The translations under genes were made by a program, and so were the position numbers. The notes under the pieces are model-generated. The model had not been told where the DNA came from and did no database searches. It worked only from the letters and a program-made list of their open reading frames with translations. DNA of 64,000 nt. Origin: Bostrychus sinensis. Taxonomy: Eukaryota; Chordata; Actinopteri; Gobiiformes; Eleotridae. The stretch covers positions 17,465,124 through 17,529,123 of the forward strand of contig CM036242.1 in assembly GCA_020698575.1 (NCBI GenBank), written 5' to 3'. Positions 47,818 through 64,000 of this stretch are shown here, one piece after another; position 1 is the first letter of the stretch, and every line of letters starts with the position of its first letter.

Positions 47818-48925
47818 GGGGGGGGGGGGCATATGTATATGATGTATGGATATTATATAAAATCTTGGCCATGTTTCTCCTGCAATACTGTGTTCGAAAG
47901 AAGCCTTCATACCTTTTTAGTTTGTGTTTCATCAAATGTGATTGTCTCAGTGTGTGATACAGCTAAAGTTACCCCCTACAGAGTAAATCCAGCCCACAGG
48001 CTAGTGGGCATAGTAGCATCTAATACTGGCATCTAATATAGTGACAGAGCACTTCCAGCCAGTTTGTTCCATTTATTTGATTCCTCTCTCTGGAAGGAGC
48101 CCATTGTGTGTCGAGGCCCCGAGTTATTGTGGTCATTTGTTTGCCAGCTTTATGGAGAGCAGCTACAGTGGGATATGTTTTCTGAATACAACAGGATACT
48201 GCTCGGCTATGTCGGAGGTTTGATGTGATTAATATTGTCATGGATAGTATTGTTAGAAATCTAGTTTAAAGTCTACAGCGTCAAACTGTGCTTAAACCTT
48301 TCTGTTTGCAAAAATACACAAAGAGCTTCTGAGCTTCTGCTTTGTGCAGAGCCTAAGAGTTTTTTAAGTATCTGTTTTATGAGTATACAATACCTCCTCT
48401 GGGACATGCATGGCGGCGCTGGTGTCTGTTTTTACAAGTTTTACACAATAGTTAATGTGTACCTGTGTGGTACTTGATATGCCTTTGATTGACTGGAGGT
48501 GCATACATGAAATGCAGCATTTGTAGTTTATAGCTATTTTTTGACATAAGATGACAAATCATGACAAATACTACTGCACTGTATTGGCCACAATATTCTT
48601 ACTAATGTAGAATATTAGGGACACATGAAAACATTACAGTAGTTCAATTGAACCATTGAAATATACATATATTCACACCCACATATATAGATTATATTAC
48701 TTAAGATTATTAAGAGTATGACATTTTATCTGATATATAATTTTAGTTTTCTTTAATTGTATGCCCTAATCTTCACAATTAAAAGAAACACATATTTTGC
48801 TGTGTGTTTACTGAATGTCTATAATATGTCTCACTTTGAATTAAACTACTGAAATAAATGACTTTTTATGATATTCAAATCAATGTGTTCCTGAATATAA
48901 CCAGAATAGCATGAAGACAAGTATA
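47495..48925. other. No gene recognised apart from a GT/G microsatellite
   Basis: AT-rich intronic DNA. A minus frame at 48020-48241 and + frames at 47785-48223 are unsupported; the first of these simply translates the GT repeat. Confidence 0.45.
47781..47829. repeat. (GT)17 followed by a 15-bp G run
   Basis: Perfect GT dinucleotides from 47781 to 47814, then 15 G residues. Both tracts can adopt non-B structures (Z-DNA, G-quadruplex). Confidence 0.95.
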
Positions 48926-48933
48926 ATGATAAG

Positions 48934-49726
48934 TAGGGGATGTAATGATACACTAAAATCACATTTCAGTTCGGTTTAGTTTTTTGGGGGTTTTGATTTG
49001 GTACATTTTTGGAAAAAAAAATGTCTTGCAAAATGTAGTTGTTACAAAAAATAATAAGTAAACATTTGCCATTTTATGTAAAAAATGTATACAAGTGAAC
49101 CATTTAGGTGATCTGTTAAATAAATAATCCTAAATTACACTCTTTATAAAAAATACACTATTGTAACAATTACACATGCTGACAAAATATAAAATTATAA
49201 TATTAAGTTGTTCAGAAATGAGATCTATTAAAACACTCAGGCTTCATAGCTATAAAACCACCTATATATATCTGTGTTTTTGCTTTGCCTTGAACTGAAT
49301 TATTTGATAAAGGCTGCTTAAATGCTAAAGTGTTCTGTGTTTGCACCACACTGCTTGTTTTTCCGTGTAGCTGTGACATTTACAGTTGGCCGTTTTAAGT
49401 ACGTTAACAAATTGGATGTGTTGCCTGTAACATACCAGATCTCAGTGGAACAACCTCGACACACAACGTCCTATCCACTTGTCTTGACTTGCCCGTCATT
49501 GACTTTGACGGGGAAGCCAAAATATTCCCATACACAAGACCGTAGTGAGGTGGGAGGGTCTTCGAGCTCTGACTTTTGCATTTACATTTTACCAATACAG
49601 TCCATAGCGTGCATATGGAAACTCGCATGTGAAATTTTGTTCCACGGAGCTACAAACCGAAAGTGTTGTACCAAATTTATACACTTCAACAACGTGTACC
49701 GTTACATCCCTACCGTTACATCCCTA
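48934..49726. mobile_element. hAT-type element (793 bp) with duplicated right end
   Basis: The left end is taggggatgtaatgataca; inverted, the right end is tagggatgtaacggtag. The flanks atgataag (48926..48933) and atgataat (49727..49734) match at seven of eight positions. The last 14 bp are present twice in tandem (taccgttacatccc, ending at 49724). No transposase domain was recognised; the + frame 49322-49804 runs through the end of the element into the flank. Confidence 0.85.
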
Positions 49727-49734
49727 ATGATAAT

Positions 49735-52610
49735 TGTTTTTGTTTACCATTTTTCAATACTGTGGGGAGTTGAGCTCAGTAAAATTCTCAAATTCATAGC
49801 ATAAATGCAGTAGTAAAACTGCAGTAGGTAAAACCCTTATGAGTCAGATAAGTTTATTGTGTGTGTGCGTTTTGAAGCAGCTTCACAAATTAAATCCAGA
49901 AAGCTTTAGTTTTAGCTATGTCTATGTATTCTACCACATCTGCACACCTTACAAGCAAAAAGAATGGTAGAAGACACACGATTCATTACCTTTTCCAATA
50001 ATATAAAAATACACATTGTGATGTAGACACAAGTGTCTGTATATTTATAGTCCATATTACCAAGCTGATACAAGTCACTGTAAGCTTCTGGCTCATAAGG
50101 GCCAGCATGCTTGGTTTGTTATGCAGCCACCCATTCATGTGTGTTTTTATATGCCCCATGTCTAGTCATTGCTCACTCACAATAACCAGTTCATTATCAC
50201 AATGCACTTTCATATCCATCAGCGACTCACAATTGTTTGTAATGGTTTGACACTTTGCTGGTTGCAGTGCACCACAGGCTCTCTGCTTTTACACCACACA
50301 AAATGTACCAGGGCTTGTTTGAGCTTAGTTCTGTGAATTAATTGTGTTTTATGCCAAAACATTACATATTACATTTACTAAAGTAGAACACAACAGGCTA
50401 TTCACATCAAGCATATGTTCCCATATGTAAATGGCACTTTGAGCTGAGTGATCATTTTACAACTGATGTTAATATTGTAAAGGAACCATCTGAGTTCATT
50501 CTGACAAAAGCTTTAACAAAATACAGTTCAATATATGGTTCTTGTGGGTATTCTGTATGAATGAGAATTAATTAATTTATTTTCCCATTCATTCTGATAG
50601 GGGCTGTTGTTCTATATTTGTTGAAAGTGACATTGAATTAATAGCACCCAGATCTGATAGTCAATCAGTTTCATTTGAAAAAAAAAAAATTACTTAAGGA
50701 TTTGTAGAGACTGATGGGTTCAATATGAACAGACAATTTATTGTGATCTGTAACTTACATTATTTACCTTTTATCTTATATGCTAATGATACTGTAAATG
50801 TCAATTGTACATTAATGCTAATTCTTCAATAGAAAAAAAAAGAAACAAAAAACCAAAGGGTGCATATGATACTGCTGCTCCTGATTATACATTATGAATA
50901 CTCTGCAGAACAACATAATGCACAATGCACACATTTTTTTTTATTTTATTATATGGGCTGTTTCAGTATTGGTTAAAAAATGCTCTATTTGGTTACATTT
51001 AAATTGTGAAACCTTGCTTGTACATGCTTTTTATTGTTATTACTGTTTTATTTAATTTTATATCCATTATAGCTTGACTGTCTATAATATACATTGCTTG
51101 CCATCAACATTCTTTTTATGATACACAATGCACATGAATAATGTATGAATGAAATTAATATTCTATTAAACAGCATGTGTTTCTTTTCATTGCTACTGTA
51201 TATCATTGCTATGCAGAAAATTGACTTTTTATTCTGGTACAGTAGGCACAAGGCCAGGCAATAAAAACAAATATATCTAAATATTGGAAGAAGATTAGTG
51301 GTATGTCAAATGAAAGTATTGTGTAATGCCCGTTTTTGGACTTCATTTGGAGGGACAGCGTGTATGAGCACAATCAAACAGTGAAATCTTTTAAAACAGT
51401 TCATTTACAACATTATACTGGTGGTGTTATCAAGATCAATTTATACACTGACAATGACAAATTAACTCAGCTATCTGATACCGCTTTTTAGACATTTATG
51501 GCTTTATGTGAAGGATAGGTGTCACGTGGTAAATTGTATAAGCCCAAAAATGCAACCTGCCACTACTGATATTTTCAAACAGCTTTACAAAAATAAAGAG
51601 CCTAGAGTTGCTTATAATGAGCCTACTGTCACAGTCCTTTCTATGTGTGTGCTTTTCTCTGTATGCTCCAACTGTGCTTGATTAAATACAATTATGTCAC
51701 ACCACTAACAACACTATTACGCTACTTTTACAGTCAAGAGAAACTGTAAGTTAAAATAAATAGATTAGACCTTCTCAGCAGACATCACTCACCTACCTGC
51801 TCTACATTATATAAGCTCAGGGAAGTGAGTGGAAATAGCTATTTTAAAAATCACATTTGGTTAATGAGCCCTGCGATAGCACAGCACCAGCACATTGGAA
51901 TAAATGAATATATATGTACCTGGAGTGCTGCTGCTCTCTGGGAAAGTTGGCTGTTTTTGGCCCATGGCACCTCCTGTTCTGGAGGTCTTTGGGGGCCACA
52001 AAGAGGCGAGATAGAGAATCATTATGTAGACTTGTAGTCCTCCTCAGCAGCAGGGCGGGTCAGCAGTTTGGATTAGCATTTTAATGAAAGGCACATGGGG
52101 GAAGCACAGTAGGGCAACCTATCAGGTGTGAATGTAAATGATTAATTACACTATCTACAATGCATTCAGATCATTTGACTGTTACGTGAATGAGGAACCT
52201 ATCAGAACAGGATTCCAATAGAGATACCACAGCTTATGTTAGTACTCCCATAGTAATACATTAAATGAGATAAAATGATAATAAGGCAAGGATTAATGAG
52301 AGATTTTTGCAAGTAATATGAAAACAACTTCCAATAAAAGCAGCTGGAAAATACATAATCTTGCACTACTGGCACTTCATTTCCACCAAACCCTCAGTGC
52401 CTATTAGTAGTGCCCATTCTGACATCACAGCAGCATTAACGTATTCTCTTGTCATCACGCCTGGTGTTATATCAAAATCTATTACAACAACACACTCTAA
52501 CAAGAAAACTGTACAATTTATACTCAAAAACAAGCACTAGTTATTGTATTGCAAAAGGTACAGTGAAAGTATACACATTTTACAATAGATTACCTTCATT
52601 TCTGACGTAT
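49735..52610. other. No gene recognised
   Basis: Nearly 3 kb of AT-rich intronic sequence. Small frames at 51048-51251 (minus) and 51825-52037 (+) are unsupported. The part at 51880-52080 is somewhat less AT-rich. Confidence 0.5.
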
Positions 52611-52765
52611 AACACTGTAAAAACAACAAATGTGTTGTTATTTCTTGATGGTATTTTACTGTAAAATAAATTAAATTTACTGTAAATCGTTCATATTGTG
52701 ACTGTATTTTTATAGTAAAATTCTGGCAACCACAACTGCCAGTTTGTTTTTTTATGTGAATTTCC
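52611..52765. repeat. Unclassified repeat with actgtaaaa/ttctggcaaccac motifs
   Basis: It contains attttactgtaaaataaat, gtaaaattctggcaaccaca and actgccagtttgtttttt, phrases I associate with a common fish MITE-like repeat. Ends were not resolved and no target duplication was found. Confidence 0.4.
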
Positions 52766-55700
52766 CAGTATTCTACCATACATTTTACAAATATTTACAA
52801 TATCCTTGCATTCATTTATTAAAAGAACACTGTACTGATCTGGCACAGTAAAATCCTGATAGGTGACATCAAATAAAAGTTTGGAGCAATTAACTTCGCC
52901 TCATTATACATCATGTTTTGCATTGGCAATATTTATTCATGTTTCACTTTGCTTCCCTCTTTTTTCGCACAGTTTTTCCTTTGTCCTTTGCTAAGTCAGC
53001 AGCCCCTCCCACTGGATTGGGTCAGCATATCAACGTCATTATTAAAATATCTTTTTTTTTTTTTTTTTTCCAAATCCAAGGTAAAAAAAAAAGGTTGCAA
53101 GCTTTAATAGCACAGTGATGTAAACCAGGTAGGACACTTGAGGGCCTTAACTTTTGACATGGGACTTCTCTTTGATTTGCTCAATACAATAAATTTTCAA
53201 CTGTGTCTGTCAACAAATATTTTTATGGGGTTAAAGTATGGTGAGCTGAAGTAATTACGTCTGCTGAACCCACAGGAAGAAGCTTCATTCTGAGCAGAGA
53301 TTTATGCACCAAGTCATTTGGAAAGTTAGGAAAAAAGCTTGTTTATGTTTGTTATGAAGCTAAAGACTTTTATGACAATAGGATTGCTTTCCAGCAGATA
53401 ATGGTTTTCTTCTTTCAAAGCAATATTAAAAAGTCTGAGCTCACTGAATGAAGATATGCATACAGCTGAGTGTTATCCTTCTGTAATAGCAGCAAACCCA
53501 CTCTACCCGCTAATAATGAATGAAGCAGATAATAGAGCAAACAGATATTTTATTTAAATGATCCCTCAGCAGCCATGCTGTGGGTAATGATGCTTTCTGT
53601 GGCAGTGTATGAGACACTAACAAAACTATGAATACCGAGATGGTATCTTCAGGACAAGGCCACGCTCTGGTTCTATCTGTAATTTTACTGCAGTTATTAC
53701 ACTAGATTCAGATGCAGAGCCTGCCAATAGCACATGTAAGTTTATGGAGTTGTGGAGTCCCAGGTTCGGGGGGTTCCAAATCAGCCCTGCAGACATCTGA
53801 TCTGGATTTACATTATGACTAAACCAAACAATGTTAGCATAGGTCTTGCTGTAGACCCTTTTGTGTCATAGCATGGGAGTATTTCAGTAATTTGTAGTTT
53901 CCTCTCTAGTTTGCTGCTCTGATTTGATAAAATTAGCCTGTGTTAGACTGTTGCTGGCAGGTTGTTCATCCAAGTTTAGCTAAAAAATTTTTTTAGCCTT
54001 TCCAAATGTGTTTTGGTAGCCCTCCCAGATGGTTCTGTGCCACGGGTAAAAAGCCGTTGTTTGCAGAATTCCAGAAACCAGCTACTACTCCACTTGGGGT
54101 ATTTGAAAATGCTGGTGGTTGTAATGGTTGATGGGTAAATATAAAAAGCAGCACCAGCCGGGCTACTACACACTGAGTACCTTGGTTTCCCACTTTGTCT
54201 TCCCACTTTCAGAGTTGAGCAGCAAGGCAGATGGGACCAAAATCAGACTCATTTAAAAGGCTCTGGAGTTTGGAGGAAGCATTTAGCATGTGAACTCAGG
54301 CAGAAAATAACACCCTCTAAATTATGAAATAAGCCTTCATTTAATGAAATATTCAGGCTCTATGTCATTTAGGTGAATTTAATGCCATGGATGAGGATTA
54401 TCTTCCTATGGCAGACGGCATGCATATAGCAATACTTAGACTTTCCCACTCCTCTCTCACTTTTATTTATTTTCTGTGTCTCAGCAGTTGTTCTTCCTAA
54501 ATTAGTATTGTTTTAATTAGTTTAAAATAGGAAACTCATTGCTGATACAACACAACTGCAACATAATGCGGGGTATATGGGTTGGTATTGTAACAGGATA
54601 TACAGGCAAATGCTTACTGAAACTGCAAAATGTCATATAGGAAGAGGAAACTTTAGGGTTTTGGCAGTGTGGGGGTTGAAAAGCCCATCAAAATAAAAAA
54701 CATAACTTATTAATCAGATTCTTCTAATTAGGCCTTTTCTTCAGCATGACTCCGTATCCTCAATAGTAGTCAAAATTATACCTCTTTAATATTCTGCAAA
54801 TGCTATGGCAACCTGGGTATTTTTATATGCATAATTCAACTAATCAACAAAAGATCAGATAATGTTGCCTGCAGGATTCCTTGTCTGAACTAAAGGAGCT
54901 GTAGGCTATGTAGAACAGACACATTTGCCATTGCTTATGTTGTATAAAAATACCCCATATATTAAAATGTATAATGTAAACTTTCTTATTGTACAGTGTA
55001 AAATTTGTTTTAATGCAAACCAACAAACATTAAAAAAAAAAAAAGTAGGCACAACAGTGGCACTGACCCATCCCCGAGCAGGAGCTTCTTTCAATGACGA
55101 ACACATTTCTAATGCAAAAATCAAATTGGTTTGCGACACAGAGGAGAAAAGCTGATCAACAAACAAAGCTGAGAAATTATCATCTGAAATGAGGGGCTCT
55201 GTGACAAGATGGTGTCCTCAGCAGAGGTCAGATGTCTTAGGTCCACAGCGATTCCAGATTGGATTATTCTGCTATTCAGGCAGAAGAGCTGCTCGGCACA
55301 CAAAATGTAAAGTGAGAAAATGTAATGTGTAAAGTGAGATGGAATTCTAATAGAAAAGACATATTGCTCTAAACACATTCAGACAGCGGCTGCATATGAA
55401 ATGTTTGCAGACTGAGGAAGAAGGGAGTCTGCTGCTTACAAGAAAACTACTGTCAACTCTCCAGCCTTTATGTTGACAATATTTTTGATTCTTTTTTTAG
55501 CTTTGTCATGTTTAGAGGCAAAGACATTGATCAATGTATTTGCAAAGCAGCTCTTTCTCCCATATATTTGAGTAATTTAAACAAGAAAAGGATACAATGA
55601 ATTGTTACAAAACCAGCATTAATATGTTGTATCTATAGTTATAACCATCCATGTGAGATCCACATGAAAGCAGTTGTCACTAATTGAGAGGAATGGGAAT

Positions 55701-55949
55701 GGTCTCCTTTTCCAGTCCAACTCTGTATAGTCCTTTGCAATAAGTCCAGTTTTAATTAGCACATATAAGCAGAGCTATATTTAATGCAAGGATAGCTTTT
55801 CCTTTCACAAAATTAGTCTGTCAATCAGTGCACACTCTCTGGACTCTACCATTTCCCTGTGCTAATGATTAATGGCATGAAGTGAGTTTATCAATGTGCC
55901 ATATGCGAAATACAATTCATTATCCTCATCTCTACTATTCAGCAAAAAA
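52766..55949. other. No gene recognised
   Basis: Intronic sequence with a T run at about 53051-53069 and an A run near 55033. Minus frames at 53976-54206, 54906-55166 and 55121-55378 have no recognisable domain. Nothing else was recognised. Confidence 0.5.
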
Positions 55950-55950
55950 C

Positions 55951-55987
<37 letters not shown>
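55950..55987. repeat. (CT)n microsatellite
   Basis: A 38-bp CT tract with one CG interruption. Confidence 0.95.
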
Positions 55988-57206
55988 GTTTGTGTCCACC
56001 AGCGCTGGCGATATTGCATAGCTGTAGTAATGATGCTTGTTAGTATGCTAATGTCGATATCAGTCCAGCACACACCTACATTTTCTGGGCAGTGTGTTAT
56101 GAGAGAAGTGACTGTACCTTCTAGGTTGACATGCATCACAGGAGAGGCACACTGAGAAGAATAGCCATTAACCAAATCATCCATAGCTAACAAGACAACG
56201 TTATTTTTTTCTCCAATTAACAAATACAAGCCTGGGGAGTCACAGCTGGTTACATATGCAGTAACCCTGGGCTAAGTTCAACAAAGCTGCTTCAAATACT
56301 TTATCCCACTACATTTGTTCCCCATCATCTGATTATTTTACGAGTTTGCAAATACTTAGTGATGACTGATAACACTGCCTTTATAGCATTTGCTTATTAG
56401 ATTACTAGAGGTACTCTGATATTGCAGACCTACACCAAGACATTGTCCCTGTCTCACAATGGCAAAGAAGCAGCATGCAGGCCTTGAACCAACAACATTT
56501 GACAGCCCTAACCCTGGATAAACACGTCAAGACCTGATGATGTATTAATTTATTTATTCATTTATTTCATTTTTTCTGACGTTTTCTGCAAAATTCATTC
56601 AAATCTGACCTTTACTTTTTGCTAACAAACAAGCCAATGCCAGTATATAAACCTATTGTATACACAAAAAATATAGATTGCCGTTAATAAGCACAATTAT
56701 CCTGTATTTTTATATAGTAGTACACCAATAAATAAATTTACGGATTGGAAATGCTTTATTTTGCTCCATGATACAGCAGGAAACATGAACAATCACTGTC
56801 TTGTCTACAAAGGCAACTATTTCTGAAGGCACTGTGGCCTTGTGTACACAGTGTTTTAGGTCAGTGCACCCATTTGAAAATGCCAAGGTGAAGCTTTACT
56901 CACCACTCTATTTGTAGACAGGTAAACAGAACTTTTTTTTTTTTAAGCCGTGTTGTGTAATGAGATTGAATTATATATATTTATAAATATAAATGCAACT
57001 GTGATACCAGGTTGTAGGATTATCAGTCTAAAACACTAAATGTACAGTTTGTTTTACTTTATGTATGCAAGACAATTTACAAAACAATTTAAGCTTATTA
57101 TCTCTCTGTAAAAATGTTCACTTTAGCTTTATCCAGTGGTCTCTGAGAGTGAGATTAGTAGGAAAGGTTGGGGCAGAAGCAGCAACAGCGGGCTGGAACA
57201 GTAAGT
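55988..57206. other. No gene recognised
   Basis: AT-rich intronic sequence. Positions 56480-56515 (ggccttgaaccaacaac) may be a relic of a reversed tRNA-SINE head. Nothing else was recognised. Confidence 0.45.
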
Positions 57207-57460
57207 GGCAGTAGTTCAGCTCAGTTGAAGGTTGGCAGTTCGATCCCCACTACTGGCAATGCATACTGTCATGTCCTTGGGCAAGACACTTCACCCACCT
57301 TGCCTGTAAGAAAGTGGTCAGAGGGGCTGTTGGTGCAAAATGGCAGCCACACTTCCCTCATTCTGCCCCAGGGCAAGTAGCTCACTGCCACCGAGTGTGA
57401 CTGAGGAGTCAATGAATAATGCACCAAATTGTAACGCGACTTTGAGTGCCTAGAAAAGAG

Positions 57461-57507
<47 letters not shown>
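57207..57507 (+). mobile_element. tRNA-derived SINE with (TTA)n tail
   Basis: The head carries gtagttcagctcagttgaagg and a good B box, gttcgatcccc. The body has ccttgggcaagacacttcac and ctgccccagggcaagtagc, and the tail is gactttgagtgcctagaaaagagg followed by a (TTA)n microsatellite at 57462-57507. It is the same family as 29273..29562. The tail is shortened, and the A box looks disrupted. Confidence 0.85.
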
Positions 57508-58401
57508 AACTGACGCAGAAGCATTTTGCAACTAAGAACAATAATTGGCACCATCTAAGTAATTTGACTTGGTATAAAAGAGGCATTTAATAAAAGCAGA
57601 GTCAGCTGTTTTTATTAGTATTCCCTATGCTTTTTTATCCATCTGTTGCGCCTACTCCAACACACATAAAATTTCTATACCATATATTTTTTACAACTGT
57701 GACAATAATGTATTCTCAGCAATCCTTTACTGCAGCACTGTTCAAGCTACTTTTCCTTTTCCATTTGCATCCATTTCCTTATAAAAAGATGAAGGAGCGA
57801 CAACTCAGACAAAGCCGGGGCTGTTCTTTGCTCTCTCCACAGTTTGAACTCTCTGTTTGTTGTTGATGCGGTGGAGTAGCAGTGAGGAATAAGTATGAGG
57901 CAGGTTTCAGAAATTTCGGAAACCACAGGGCGACCAGGGGCCACAGTGGATATGGTGCACTCATGCTTTTGGATTATTTATCCTGCAAACGGGAACAGAT
58001 AACAACTGTTCCCTTAATAGAAGCATGCTTTATGAATAAAATATGTATCATTTATTTGTCTATGAATCATTAATCCTTAATATGACATGCAGACATCAGC
58101 CCCTAGCAGCTCTAAATGTTGTCTCCCGCAAGTCTGTCAGCGGCAAGTGGTTGCCGTGGTTACAGGGATACTCTCAGTGGTCACATGTTCACCTGTGTGA
58201 GTTTTGTAAGCTCAAGGTGTGAGCAAAGAACACTTCTCAAAGTGCCTCAAGACATTTGGTTATGAGCCCCAGATGTAGACGTGTGCTTCACAGGGTCAGG
58301 TGGCAGGTGGCAAAAACTCCTACACACACTTCTGTATCTGTGGAAGACAACATCACTGTGTCTAATAGTTTTATCTGAAATCTTCATTAGAGTATGTAAG
58401 T
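57508..58401. other. No gene recognised
   Basis: Intronic sequence. Overlapping minus frames at 57747-57964 and a + frame at 57627-57866 are unsupported. Confidence 0.45.
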
Positions 58402-58877
58402 ACAACCTCTATTCTGAATGCTGGGAAACTGTGTAAAATGCAAATAAAAAACTAAATGCAGTGATTTGTGAATATCATAAAACTATAGCTCATTCACAAA
58501 AGGACATAAACAACACATCAGCAGCATTTTGTCATTTTCCCCAAAAGCATTTTTTTTATTATGTAAAGACAATGGCCTCTGTAAGTGCTCCTGATGTCTT
58601 TTTTTTTTTTTAAATCACTACCACTTGATTGGCATTTATTTTATTTTATTTTATTTATTTATTTATTTTTGTATTTCAATGAAGCTTTCTTTATCAGTAT
58701 TTTGTTGCCACCTCCAACCATCAAATTCAAAATGAGCTAAGGTAAAATGAGTTTCATTAAATGCCTCTTTTATACCACCTTATGTTGTTTATGCTCTATT
58801 AATGTCCTGTTTATTTATGTTGCATTTTTATTACATTTTACAGTGTCCCATTTTTTTCAAATTTAGAACTGAGGTTG
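58402..58877. mobile_element. MITE related to the element at 26760, diverged
   Basis: The left end reads caacctctattctgaatgct followed by gggaaactgtgtaaaatgc. The inverted right end reads caacctcagttctaaatttg and then gggacactgtaaaatg. Internal text (gtgatttgtgaatatcataa) matches a widespread fish DNA element of the same group as 26760..27264. A (TTTTA)n tract lies at about 58633-58665. No transposase is present. Confidence 0.7.
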
Positions 58878-62639
<3,762 letters not shown>

Positions 62640-63130
62640 AGCGTCTGCAGCTCAAACACAACATCGTAAGACGCCATTGTTGTTGTTGTCAGAATTTAGC
62701 ACATCTGGTTTAAGGTGGGGAAAGGGACAGCTGGGGCTACGGTGTCACTGTTTCAGAAAAGGTACATATGGGCTGTAATCACGGAAGCATTAATACGGCG
62801 TTTTGAAATCTTTCCACTCTGGGACCTGGTTTTAAAAAATTATCATATTACGGGTTTCCAAAAAGCTGGATCCGTGTGGATGAAAACGTCTATACGCTAA
62901 AAAACCTTTGTGGATACGCTTAAAGGCTCATTTGTACTCTACCTTAGATACGCATTCAGATACGGACGGAGCGCGTGGTCCGTCTTCATTCTGTTCATAC
63001 GTTGGTCCGTTTTCCCAGAGCTTGGCGATATGGACAAACAGAGCATTACATGTGTTGATTGTTGGGGGAGCTAGTGAACACAGCTCAACAGTCACAGCAG
63101 AAGAAATGGCTGAACTTTTTAAGAAGTGAC
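62640..63130 (+). repeat. Probable DNA-transposon-derived repeat
   Basis: It contains taagacgccattgttgttg, ccactctgggacctgg, agctggatccgtgtggatga and tacggacggagcgcgtggtc. These phrases recur in fish repeats that I associate with cut-and-paste DNA elements, but the ends and the superfamily could not be fixed. The local rise in CpG is explained by this insertion rather than by a promoter. Confidence 0.4.
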
Positions 63131-64000
63131 TAAATCAAGTGTATTGTGTGTATTGTGTAGAGAGTCACTGTGTATTCAAAGACTGAACAGATCCACTGCT
63201 ATTTTCACCAAATTTTCTTGGCTCTTTTGTCAGTAAATCTAGTGAAAAAAATGATTCCACCATGTTTGTTAATACTGATGTTCTTATTCTTCTGTCTTGT
63301 TAAAATCTTTGACTCTCGCGATCGCCCCTTACTGGTTATTTAACATAATACACACGTTGACATAGAAAAAGGGTTGGAAGTAAATGCTGTAATGCCAAAA
63401 ACGCTTGGAACGGATAGATCTATTTACATATGAAATGAGAGTATAAATTAGGCTGAAGCCTGAAGTCTCTTTGTGGACAAGGCCTAATTCTTTGCACAAA
63501 ATAGAAAAAGATTATGCTCCTTTGTAAACAAACCTTTACCACTTTCTTATAAATACAGTCCCTATGTTTACATGCAGGAAGAGAACTGATTGCTTTAGTC
63601 CAAAAATGAAAACATCTTTCTCCTTTTGAGGGGGCAGCCATTCAAATTGCACAGACACCTAGATAATGCAGTTCAATGTTGTACTATTGCTGCCCTTACC
63701 TGTATATGGCTTCATGCAATTGAAGCTTAAGTGGTGCATAAGAAAGACAAACACAATATAGGTCACACTGTCACTACTTAGCTTGTTGGCTATAGCTCAG
63801 AAAGTTTTACTTCATTTGAGTGTTACATACTAGTATTTAACAATGGGAAATTGGTCCCTGTGTTAGCTTAGCTCCTATTTTGGCTGATGTAGTGTTTAGT
63901 TATGGACACATACAAAGTATGAGAGTGTTTGAATAACACACATACTCATCATTTGGATAAAGGATCATTGGAAATAATATGTCTGATCAATGGTTTTACC
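63131..64000. other. No gene recognised
   Basis: AT-rich sequence to the end of the window. A minus frame at 63420-63641 has no recognisable product. Confidence 0.5.

Noticed and set aside
57269..57586. Minus-strand frame with a poly-asparagine run
   Set aside because: The asparagines come from the (TTA)n tail of a SINE; the rest is the SINE body.

Overview
The window looks like ray-finned (teleost) fish nuclear DNA. It is AT-rich, has very long introns and no compact gene blocks. It is full of repeat types common in fish genomes: tRNA-derived SINEs, Tc1-like elements with decayed transposase, hAT elements with 8-bp target duplications, and broken non-LTR retrotransposons. Family names rest on reading and memory; no database search was run. 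Nothing prokaryotic, CRISPR-like or clearly viral is visible.

One gene can be supported, on the + strand. A CpG-rich promoter and non-coding first exon lie at about 7.43-7.93 kb and end in a strong donor. The first coding exon, 22338..22551, starts with ATG at 22392. It encodes a short basic cytoplasmic tail, one signal-anchor helix and the start of a lumenal stem, then a phase-1 donor. This is the design of a type II Golgi enzyme. The stem resembles the N-terminus of carbohydrate sulfotransferase 8 (GalNAc-4-O-sulfotransferase 1), so chst8 is proposed at moderate confidence. The catalytic exons would lie beyond position 64000. On this reading 7933..22337 is intron 1 (14.4 kb) and 22552..64000 is the start of an intron longer than 41 kb.

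Upstream (1-7.4 kb) there are two exon-like open segments with good donors (31..151 and 3005..3166), a SINE and a local duplication; none can be tied to a gene. Intron 1 holds a puzzling coding-like island (9.64-9.96 kb), two Tc1-like fossils, a 15-bp minisatellite with 75-bp higher-order repeats that stays open in several frames, and hAT elements, one still carrying a BED-finger transposase start. The following intron holds a hAT element with a perfect 8-bp target duplication (24.6 kb), a SINE nested in an older repeat whose uninterrupted copy lies 13 kb away, two dead LINE reverse transcriptases (39.4-41.4 and 46.0-47.5 kb), a 230-bp segment present twice, more hAT and MITE copies, and long microsatellites.

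No new multi-gene system is visible. The strongest points are the nested-SINE/empty-site pair, the minisatellite ORF, the coding-like island and the layered transposon history of these introns.
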